Below are positions 27,519-33,240 of a stretch of 33,240 bases of DNA, in pieces (position 1 is the stretch's first letter; every line of letters begins with the position of its first letter). The notes beneath the pieces were generated by a model. The model made no database searches. It saw only the letters and a program-made list of their open reading frames with translations, and was not told the DNA's origin. The position numbers and the translations under genes are program-made. The stretch comes from Falsiroseomonas sp. (GTDB lineage: Bacteria > Pseudomonadota > Alphaproteobacteria > Acetobacterales > Acetobacteraceae): NCBI RefSeq assembly GCF_030695085.1, contig NZ_JAUYTS010000093.1, forward strand, positions 1 to 33,240, read 5' to 3'.

Positions 27519-27680
27519 TCTGGCATCACGCGATTGCCCAAATCACCGCCCCGGCTGCTTCCTGCCGCGGCATCTGACGCGGCCTGGCCGGTGCGCCGGG
27601 GGCAATCTCGCCTTTTTGGGTGGATCATGGCCGAATAATGGCGCAAGAGTTCATCTTGTTGCCAATATCAGGGGGCGCCC

Positions 27681-27878
27681 ATGTTGATCACTCTCTGCGT
27701 CCTGGCCGGAGTCACGGCGCTTCTCGGCATGTTCAGTGTCGCGGTCACGCTGCTGCCGGCGATGGGCCTGGGCCTCGCGGGGCTGACCGCGGCTGCCGGC
27801 TTCAGCCTGGTTTCGCTCGCCGCCGGCCTCGCCGCCGGGGTGCTCGCCCTGGGCCAGCAACGCGCCGGCGCGGGCTGA
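27681..27878 (+). CDS. Possible small hydrophobic membrane protein (65 residues)
   Basis: An unrecognised small protein with two predicted membrane-spanning stretches, about residues 3-28 and 33-57, rich in Leu, Ala, Val and Gly, and a short polar end (GQQRAGAG). Supporting signs are an ATG with AGGGGG five bases upstream and an isolated AATAAT (27634-27639) that could be a -10 element. It diverges from the large operon and converges on the next gene; both stop codons fall within a small GGCTGA/TCAGCC stem (27873-27894). Similar Ala/Leu-rich frames arise by chance in such DNA, so reality is uncertain and no function is offered. Confidence 0.4.
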   Translation: MLITLCVLAGVTALLGMFSVAVTLLPAMGLGLAGLTAAAGFSLVSLAAGLAAGVLALGQQRAGAG

Positions 27879-27888
27879 GAGCGCGGGT

Positions 27889-28311
27889 TCAGCCGCGCGG
27901 GCCGCGGGCGCGCAGCGGCGCCAGTTCCGGGTCCAGGTAGCGGATTTCGTGCAGCCGCACATCCGGCATCGCCTGTGGGTCCCCCATCATGATGATGAGG
28001 CAGAGGCTGGTGCCCATCAGCTCCAGCTGCTTGTGGCCGCGCAAGGGCAGGGGAACCCGGTTGCGGCGGCAGGTCTGCAGCAGAATCGCCAGCAGATCCC
28101 CGGCCGTGAAGGACCAATGGGCGCGCGGGCCGGACCTGGGCTTCTGCGGCACCAGCCGTGCGATCACCTCGCCCGAGGGGGAGGTGGCCATATCCAGCCT
28201 CACCTGGCCGGTCGCGGCCTGCCAGCCCGGCTGGGCCAGCACCATGCCCGCGACCAGGGCATCCAGAACTTCCGCGGGCGAGAACAGGATATAGCGGACT
28301 TCCTTCGGCAT
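27889..28311 (-). CDS. Hypothetical protein (140 residues)
   Basis: Not recognised. A soluble-looking protein with balanced composition: an N-terminal MPKEVRYILFSPAEVLDALVAG segment, a central strand-like RLDMATSPSGEVIARLVPQ, and a PLRGHKQLELMGTSLCLIIMM stretch before a charged end. The composition and helix/strand-like spacing look like a real protein and not a shadow frame, and nothing better is encoded on the other strand. The region before ATG 28311 has only a weak RBS. It is isolated: convergent with the small membrane frame on one side and divergent from the lipid genes on the other. Confidence 0.6.
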   Translation of the reverse strand: MPKEVRYILFSPAEVLDALVAGMVLAQPGWQAATGQVRLDMATSPSGEVIARLVPQKPRSGPRAHWSFTAGDLLAILLQTCRRNRVPLPLRGHKQLELMGTSLCLIIMMGDPQAMPDVRLHEIRYLDPELAPLRARGPRG

Positions 28312-28653
28312 GGCGGGCTTCAGGTGCCGCGGCAGGCGCGTGTTGTGGCAGCCTGCGTGGCGCGTACGGCTTGGCTATCCATGTGGTTCTCCTCCGCCAC
28401 GGTGAACCCTTCATGGCGGCCAGCCTGCTGACAAAGCGATAACGCCGCCCGCCAGCCGGCCTTCATGCAAGATTCACGTCGCCCGGCGGCGGGCCGGGGT
28501 AGACGCCCCGCAGGTCGCCGTCAGGTCAGCGAGACTCACCCGATGGACGGCCTCGGGGGTCAGCCGACGGCGCCAGCCGGCACATCGCCGGCGCAACGCG
28601 GCGCAACCGGTGCGGCCGCGTCAGGCGCCGCATCGCGAAGCAGAGGGCAGGGC
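28312..28653. other. Intergenic region between divergent genes; candidate degraded PHO-box-like repeat
   Basis: These 342 bp separate the 140-residue hypothetical gene from the phosphoesterase gene and should hold both promoters. The phosphoesterase frame stays open back to 28465, but translation of that part is low-complexity Arg/Ala/Gly, so it is treated as noncoding. CCTTCAT-GCAA-GATTCAC at 28460-28477 is a pair of TTCA cores 11 bp apart, the periodicity of PHO boxes, but it matches the CTGTCAT consensus poorly. No other element was recognised. Confidence 0.3.
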
Positions 28654-29505
28654 ATGGATGGCATGGCAGGCACGCGCGGTGCGGAACCCCGGCGGCGCTA
28701 TCGCACGGTGTTCCTGTCCGACCTGCACCTCGGCACGCGCGGCTGCCGCGCGGATTTCCTGGTGGATTTCCTGCGCCGGATGGAATGCGAGCAGCTGTAT
28801 CTGGTGGGGGACATCGTCGATGGCTGGCGGCTGCGCAAATCCTGGTACTGGGATGTCGACCATGACGAGGCGATCCGCCTGGTGCTGAAAATGGCGCGCA
28901 ACGGCACCCAGGTGACCTACATCCCCGGCAACCACGACGAGATGCTGCGTGACTGGCTCGGCCTGGAAATCGCGGGTGTCCGGCTGGCGAAGGAGGCGGT
29001 GCACAAGGCCGCCGATGGCCGCCGCTTCCTGGTGATCCATGGCGATGAATTCGACAGCGTGGTGCGCTACGCCAAGTTCCTCGCCCATCTGGGCGACTGG
29101 GCCTATGACAGCGCGCTGGTCGCCAACCGGTGGTTCAACGCGCTGCGCCGGCGCTTCGGCTACCCGTACTGGTCGCTCTCCCAGTGGTTGAAGCGGCAGG
29201 TCAAGGAGGCGGTGAAGGCGATCGACCGCTTCGAGACGGCGCTGGCCCAGGAAGCCCGCCGGCGCGGCCTGGATGGCGTGGTCTGCGGCCACATCCACCA
29301 CGCCGAGATGCGGGAGGTGCAGGGCGTGCTCTACATGAATGACGGCGACTGGGTGGAGAGCTGCACCGCGCTGGTCGAGCATGCGGATGGCCGGTTCGAA
29401 CTGGTCGACTGGGCGCGGGAGAACCAGCTCAGCTTCTTCCGCGCCGCGCCAGCCCCGGCGGGTACCCCAGCCGGCACCCCGGCGGGGCTGCCGGAAACCG
29501 TGTAG
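28654..29505 (+). CDS. plcP: LpxH/PlcP-type metallophosphoesterase
   Basis: A 283-residue calcineurin-like phosphoesterase of the COG2908 group. Two-metal motifs are complete: SDLHLG (Asp23, His25), GDIVDGW (Asp53), GNHDE (Asn93, His94), HGDEFD (His129) and GHIHHAEM (His213, His215). COG2908 includes UDP-2,3-diacylglucosamine pyrophosphatase LpxH and, in alphaproteobacteria, the phospholipase C PlcP that removes phospholipid head groups during phosphate starvation. SDLHLGTRGCRADF and the adjacent GT4 gene point to PlcP, but LpxH activity in lipid A synthesis cannot be excluded, with waaA and lpxK nearby. ATG 28654 follows AGAGGG; earlier in-frame starts at 28465 or 28543 add low-complexity sequence. 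The tail has a PAGTPAGTPAG repeat. Confidence 0.85.
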   Translation: MDGMAGTRGAEPRRRYRTVFLSDLHLGTRGCRADFLVDFLRRMECEQLYLVGDIVDGWRLRKSWYWDVDHDEAIRLVLKMARNGTQVTYIPGNHDEMLRDWLGLEIAGVRLAKEAVHKAADGRRFLVIHGDEFDSVVRYAKFLAHLGDWAYDSALVANRWFNALRRRFGYPYWSLSQWLKRQVKEAVKAIDRFETALAQEARRRGLDGVVCGHIHHAEMREVQGVLYMNDGDWVESCTALVEHADGRFELVDWARENQLSFFRAAPAPAGTPAGTPAGLPETV

Positions 29506-29682
29506 CGCCGGGGCCATGGCACGGCGCCGGGCGGCTTTCGCCACTTCCCGGCCGCGCATTTCTCGGGCACCAGGGGCGCGATGCGCGCCGCCGCAGAGGC
29601 CCGAGGCGAGAGGACCGGTTTGGACGAGGAATCCCCCTGCGGACATGCCCCTTGGGGGATGGGTGCGCTGGAGCCAACGGAA

Positions 29683-30720
29683 ATGACCGCCGCGATCGGG
29701 CCGCTCCGCATCCTTGTGGTCTCGGATGCCTGGTCGCCGCAGGTGAATGGCGTGGTCCGCACCATGGCCACCGTTGTCGCGGAACTGGCGCGGCTGGGCG
29801 ATGTGGTGGAGGTGATCGGGCCGGACCGCTTCGCGACCGTGCCGACCCCCGGCTATGCCGAGATCCGCCTGGCGCTGGCGCCGAAGCGCCGGCTGCTGCG
29901 GATGGTGGATGAATTCCGCCCGAATGCGGTGCATATCGCCACCGAGGGCCCGCTCGGCTGGGCGATGCGGGCGATCTGCCGGGCGCGGGGGTGGCGCTTC
30001 ACCACCTCCTTCCACACCAAATTCCCGGACTACCTGCACGCCCGTACCCGTATTCCGAAAGCCTGGTCCTGGGCGCTGATGCGGCGCTTCCACGCGGCCG
30101 GCGCCGGCACGCTGTGTGCCACGCCGACCCTGGCGGCGGAACTGGCCGCGCGCGGCTTCGCCCATGTGGTGCCCTGGTCGCGCGGCGTGGACCTGGCGGG
30201 CTTCCACCCGGATGCGGCCGGCCTCGGGCCTGCCGAGGCGTGGGAATCACTGCCGCGGCCGATCTTCCTGTGCGCCGGGCGGGTGGCGGTGGAGAAAAAC
30301 CTGGAGGCCTTCCTGGCGCTGGACCTGCCGGGCAGCAAGGTGGTGGTGGGCGACGGCCCGCAGCGTGCCGCCCTGGCCCGGCGCTTCCCCGCCGCGCATT
30401 TCACCGGCTGGCGGGAAGGGGCGGCGCTGGCGCGGGCCTATGCGCAGGCGGATGTCTTCGTCTTTCCCTCCCGCACCGATACCTTCGGGCTGGTGCTGCT
30501 GGAATCGCTGGCCAGCGGCACGCCGGTGGCGGCGTTTCCGGTGACCGGGCCGCTCGACATCATCGGCAAACATCCGGTGGGGGCGCTGGATGAGGATCTG
30601 CGGGCCGCCTGTCTGCGCGCCCTGCAGGCGGACCGCGCCGCCTGCCGCGCCCATGCCACGGGGTTTTCCTGGGCCGCCTGCGCGCGGCGCTTCCGCGACA
30701 GCCTGATGCTGTGTCCCTGA
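29683..30720 (+). CDS. GT4 family glycosyltransferase (Agt-like)
   Basis: A 345-residue GT-B glycosyltransferase. The N-terminal acceptor domain opens with RILVVSDAWSPQVNGVVRT, the motif of the MgtA/SqdX-like alpha-glycosyltransferases, and contains FTTSFHTKFPDYLHAR. The C-terminal nucleotide-sugar domain has LCAGRVAVEKNLEAFL and the E-x7-E-type donor site in SRTDTFGLVLLESLASGTP. In several alphaproteobacteria a glycosyltransferase of this kind (Agt) sits beside plcP and glycosylates diacylglycerol to make phosphate-free lipids. That role is inferred here from family and neighbour. It follows the phosphoesterase by 177 bp. The start is uncertain: ATG 29683 is favoured because it directly precedes the domain; 29659 and 29581 are in frame. 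Confidence 0.85.
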   Translation: MTAAIGPLRILVVSDAWSPQVNGVVRTMATVVAELARLGDVVEVIGPDRFATVPTPGYAEIRLALAPKRRLLRMVDEFRPNAVHIATEGPLGWAMRAICRARGWRFTTSFHTKFPDYLHARTRIPKAWSWALMRRFHAAGAGTLCATPTLAAELAARGFAHVVPWSRGVDLAGFHPDAAGLGPAEAWESLPRPIFLCAGRVAVEKNLEAFLALDLPGSKVVVGDGPQRAALARRFPAAHFTGWREGAALARAYAQADVFVFPSRTDTFGLVLLESLASGTPVAAFPVTGPLDIIGKHPVGALDEDLRAACLRALQADRAACRAHATGFSWAACARRFRDSLMLCP

Positions 30721-30822
30721 AGGGTCCCGCGCGGCGGATTTCCCACGCCCCCCGGGCCATGCTACCGGCGGCGCCATGGCGTGCCCCCATCCCCGCCCCC
30801 TTCGACGGCGCCAACCCAGGCG

Positions 30823-31545
30823 ATGATCCGCAGCTTCATCCGGCATCCGGCGGTCCAGGGGGGCCTGGCGCGGCTGGTCGGGCTGTATCTGGCGCTGGTG
30901 GTGCGGACCACGCGCTGGCGGCTGGTGGGGGCGGAACCGGCCCTGGCGCTGGTCGCCGCGGGGCAGCCATTGATCCTCGCCTTCTGGCATGAACGCCTGC
31001 CCTTGATGCCGGCGCTGTTCAACCTGGCCCGCGCGCGGGAACCGGCGGCGGCAGGGCTGCGGCCGCATGTGCTGGTCAGCCAGCACCGCGATGGCCGCTT
31101 CATCGGCGCCGCCGTGGGGCGTTTCGGGGTGGAGATGATCTACGGCTCCTCCCGCCGTGGCGGGGCGGGGGCGTTGACGGCGCTACTGCGGACGCTGCGG
31201 CGCGGCCAGCCGGTGCTGATCACGCCGGATGGCCCACGCGGCCCGCGGCGCCAGGCCGCGCCGGGCGTGGCGCAGGTCGCGGCGCTGTCCGGCGCGCCGG
31301 TGGTGCCGGTCGGGGCCTCCAGCAGCGCGCAGCGGCGGCTCGGCTCCTGGGACCGCCTGATGCTGCCGCTGCCCTTCGGCCGCGGGGTGGTGGTCTGCGG
31401 CGCGCCGATCACCGTGCCGCGCGACGCGGCGGAGGCGGCCCTGCCCGGCATCGCCGCCGCGCTGACCGAGGCCTGCCGGGAAGCCGACCGGCTTTGCGGC
31501 GTCACCGATGTGCCGGACCGCCCGGCCCGCCCGTCCCGCCCGTGA
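30823..31545 (+). CDS. DUF374 lysophospholipid acyltransferase family protein
   Basis: A 240-residue membrane-associated protein of the LPLAT superfamily, DUF374 branch. Visible features are a hydrophobic N-terminal segment (LARLVGLYLALVV), LILAFWHERLPLMP (about 50-63), SQHRDGRFI (86-94) and TPDGPRGPR (134-142), the conserved blocks of this branch. Members typically precede waaA and lpxK in alphaproteobacteria and are thought to act in lipid A or outer-membrane lipid acylation, though the exact reaction is not established. The TGA overlaps the GTG of waaA (GTGA). ATG 30823 is chosen; the frame extends to a GTG at 30781 with a Pro-rich leader that looks noncoding. Confidence 0.87.
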   Translation: MIRSFIRHPAVQGGLARLVGLYLALVVRTTRWRLVGAEPALALVAAGQPLILAFWHERLPLMPALFNLARAREPAAAGLRPHVLVSQHRDGRFIGAAVGRFGVEMIYGSSRRGGAGALTALLRTLRRGQPVLITPDGPRGPRRQAAPGVAQVAALSGAPVVPVGASSSAQRRLGSWDRLMLPLPFGRGVVVCGAPITVPRDAAEAALPGIAAALTEACREADRLCGVTDVPDRPARPSRP

Positions 31546-32885
31546 CCATCCCGACCTCGGCCTGGCGGCTGGCCACCACCCTGGCGGCGCCGCTGTTGCG
31601 CTGGCACCTCGGCCGCCGCGTCCGGCGCGGCAAGGAGATCGCGGCGCGGCTGGCGGAGCGTCGTGGCCTCGGCGCCGCCCGGCCGCCGGGCCGCCTGCTG
31701 TGGCTGCACGCCGCCAGCGTGGGGGAGGCGATTTCCGTCCTGCCGGTGCTGGAGGCGCTGCTGGCGCGCGACGCCGCGCTGCACCTGCTGGTCACCACCG
31801 GCACGGTCACCGGCGCGCAGGCGCTGCTGCACCGCCTGCCGGCCGCGCTGGCGGCGCCGGGCGAATCCGGCTTCCCGCGCGTGACCCACCGTTTCCTGCC
31901 GTTGGATGTGCCGGACTGGGTGGCGCGGTTCCTGGATGGCTGGCGGCCGGATGCGGGTGTGCTGGTGGAAAGCGAGCTGTGGCCGAACCTGATCGCGGCC
32001 GCCCGCGCCCGGCGCATGCCGATGGCGCTGGTCAATGCCCGGATCAGCCCGCGCTCCTTCGCCCGCTGGCACCGTTTTCCGCGCAGCGCGGCCGAGATCC
32101 TGGGCGGCTTCGCCCTGGTGCTGGCACGGTCGGAGGGGGACCGCGCCAGGCTGGCGGCGCTGGGCGCGGCGGCGGCGCAATGCTGGGGTGACCTGAAGGC
32201 GGCGGCCGCGCCGCTGCCGGCGGATACGGCGGCGCTGGAACGGCTGCGCGTCTTGCTCGGCGACCGCCCGGTTTTCCTCGCTGCCTCCACCCATCCGGGG
32301 GAGGAGGCGCTGGTGCTGGCGGCCCATGCGCGGCTGGCGGCGGACTGGCCCCGCCTGCTGACCGTGCTGGTGCCGCGCCACCCGGATCGCGGCGTGGCGG
32401 TGGCGGAACTGGCGGCACGGCAGGAACTGGCGGTGGCGCGGCGGGCCGGCGGCGGCGCGCCGGGGGCGGATGTCGCGGTCTATGTCGCGGATACGCTGGG
32501 CGAACTCGGCCTGTTCTACCGCCTGGCCACACTCGCCGTGGTGGGCGGCAGCCTGATGCCGCGCGGCGGCCAGAACCCGCTGGAGGCGGCGCGGCTCGGC
32601 TGCCCAATTCTGCTCGGCCCGCACACCACCAACTTCGAGGAGCCGGTGGCGCGGCTGCTGGCTGCCGGCGCGGCCCGGCTGGTGGCCCCGCAAGCCGTGG
32701 CGCTGGCGGAGGCGGTGGCCGGTATGCTATCCGATGCCGGAGCGCGCCAGGCCATGGCCATCGCCGCCGCGTCCATCGCGGCGGGCCAGGCCGGTCTGCC
32801 GGGCATGGTGGCCGCGGCGCTGCTGGACCTGTTGCCGGATGGCTCCGGCCCCCCCGAGGAAGGCGCGCAGCCTTTCGCTCGGTGA
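31542..32885 (+). CDS. waaA: 3-deoxy-D-manno-octulosonic acid transferase (Kdo transferase)
   Basis: A 447-residue inner-membrane-associated GT-B enzyme (also called KdtA) that transfers Kdo from CMP-Kdo to lipid IVA. Landmarks are the N-terminal membrane-proximal segment, LWLHAASVGE with the catalytic Glu62, VESELWPNL, STHPGEE, VLVPRHPDR, and the CMP-Kdo-binding end GGSLMPRGGQNPLEAARLG followed by GPHTTNFEE. It starts at GTG 31542, overlapping the acyltransferase stop; a slightly longer open frame upstream is merely the acyltransferase in another frame. It is followed after 118 bp by lpxK, the classical lipid A/Kdo arrangement. Confidence 0.95.
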   Translation: MTIPTSAWRLATTLAAPLLRWHLGRRVRRGKEIAARLAERRGLGAARPPGRLLWLHAASVGEAISVLPVLEALLARDAALHLLVTTGTVTGAQALLHRLPAALAAPGESGFPRVTHRFLPLDVPDWVARFLDGWRPDAGVLVESELWPNLIAAARARRMPMALVNARISPRSFARWHRFPRSAAEILGGFALVLARSEGDRARLAALGAAAAQCWGDLKAAAAPLPADTAALERLRVLLGDRPVFLAASTHPGEEALVLAAHARLAADWPRLLTVLVPRHPDRGVAVAELAARQELAVARRAGGGAPGADVAVYVADTLGELGLFYRLATLAVVGGSLMPRGGQNPLEAARLGCPILLGPHTTNFEEPVARLLAAGAARLVAPQAVALAEAVAGMLSDAGARQAMAIAAASIAAGQAGLPGMVAAALLDLLPDGSGPPEEGAQPFAR

Positions 32886-33003
32886 ATGTAGGCCGGGGCG
32901 TGTGAGCCGGGGCGTTAGTTTGGGGCCGGCCGCCACGGGCGGCCCTGCGTCGAAGCCGCCCTTCGTGGCGATTTGGTGAACGAAACCTGATGGTCGAGGC
33001 CTG

Positions 33004-33240
33004 ATGCGAGCACCCGCCTTCTGGGCGGGCAGTGGTGGCGTGATACCGCTGCTGCTGTCCCCCTTCTCCGCGCTCTATGCGCAGGCCACCGCGCGGCGCA
33101 TGGCGCAGCCGGGATGGCAGGCGCCGGTGCCGGTGATCTGTTGCGGCAACGCCACTGCCGGCGGCGCGGGCAAGACCACCGTGGCGATGGATCTCGGCCG
33201 GCGCCTGGCCGATCGTGGCGTCGCGGCGCATTTCCTGCTG
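33004..33240 (+). CDS. lpxK: Tetraacyldisaccharide 4'-kinase LpxK (partial, N-terminal part)
   Basis: The first 79 residues of LpxK, which phosphorylates the 4'-position of the lipid A disaccharide at the inner membrane; the gene runs off the right edge. The start MRAPAFWAGSGGVIPLLLSP is the usual hydrophobic leader of alphaproteobacterial LpxK. The P-loop GNATAGGAGKT (48-58) matches the family form (GN..-GG-GKT). GAGG just upstream of the ATG may be the RBS. The 118 bp after waaA contain a 7-bp GGCCGCC/GGCGGCC hairpin (32928-32944) without a T tract and a GCCGGGGCGT direct repeat (32892, 32906), so the two genes may still share a transcript. Confidence 0.93.
   Translation, partial: MRAPAFWAGSGGVIPLLLSPFSALYAQATARRMAQPGWQAPVPVICCGNATAGGAGKTTVAMDLGRRLADRGVAAHFLL

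Noticed and set aside
25779..27638. A 619-residue plus-strand frame
   Set aside because: It is antisense to the LivHM fusion and binding-protein genes, with shadow-frame composition.
28465..28653. N-terminal extension of the phosphoesterase
   Set aside because: The frame is open, but its translation is low-complexity, no family member is known to me with such a leader, and ATG 28654 has a better RBS.
28621..30207. A 528-residue minus-strand frame
   Set aside because: It is antisense to the phosphoesterase and glycosyltransferase genes, whose motifs are complete.
31140..32693. A 517-residue minus-strand frame
   Set aside because: It is antisense to the acyltransferase and waaA genes; Arg/Gln/His-rich and without a fold signature.
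32928..32944. Terminator between waaA and lpxK
   Set aside because: A 7-bp GC hairpin exists but no T tract follows, and read-through into lpxK is expected from the usual gene arrangement.

Overview
This is a gene-dense, very GC-rich window with alphaproteobacterial character. Pointers are the CIRCE/HrcA-type control of groESL, Tat-like signals on both solute-binding proteins, a DUF374-acyltransferase/waaA/lpxK lipid A-Kdo block, and a PlcP-like phosphoesterase next to a GT4 glycosyltransferase. The style resembles Acetobacteraceae such as Roseomonas, but that placement is an inference from general familiarity. Most genes abut or overlap by 1-8 bases. No tRNA, rRNA, insertion sequence or CRISPR array was seen.

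Region 1 (1-6539): a Dpp/Opp-type peptide ABC importer reads leftward (binding protein, two permeases, one complete ATPase, and one ATPase cut by the window edge). It diverges from a rightward D-aminoacylase-type amidohydrolase. The 109-bp gap carries a strong sigma70-like promoter for the hydrolase, and a 12-bp-stem terminator follows it. Together they suggest uptake and deacylation of N-acyl-D-amino acids or D-residue peptides.

Region 2 (6582-10543): groES-groEL behind a perfect CIRCE element. The GroEL lacks the usual Gly-Met tail, so it may be a secondary copy. Next come an N-formylglutamate-amidohydrolase-family protein and a transglutaminase-like protein, both leftward. Upstream of them lies an unusual array of about eight abutting 24-bp hairpin-bearing repeats.

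Region 3 (10544-12573): a GlxA-type (DJ-1/PfpI plus AraC) regulator converges with a VOC ring-cleaving-dioxygenase-like protein.

Region 4 (12686-27422): the most interesting part, a leftward run of eleven tightly coupled genes. In transcription order they encode: branched-chain-type ABC binding protein, fused LivH-LivM permease, LivG, LivF, HyuA, HyuB, FAD subunit of a molybdenum hydroxylase, fused [2Fe-2S]/molybdopterin subunit, a 6-hydroxynicotinate-reductase-like Fe-S protein, a UPF0280 (ApbE-like) protein, and an 'amino acid synthesis' family (PF06684) protein. Read as a pathway, this imports an N-heterocycle, hydroxylates the ring beside nitrogen, reduces the ring, and opens the lactam at the expense of ATP. 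The substrate cannot be read from the sequence.

Region 5 (27681-33240): a possible small membrane protein and an unrecognised 140-residue protein. These are followed by rightward envelope-lipid genes: PlcP-like metallophosphoesterase, GT4 glycosyltransferase (Agt-like), DUF374 acyltransferase, WaaA Kdo transferase, and the start of LpxK.
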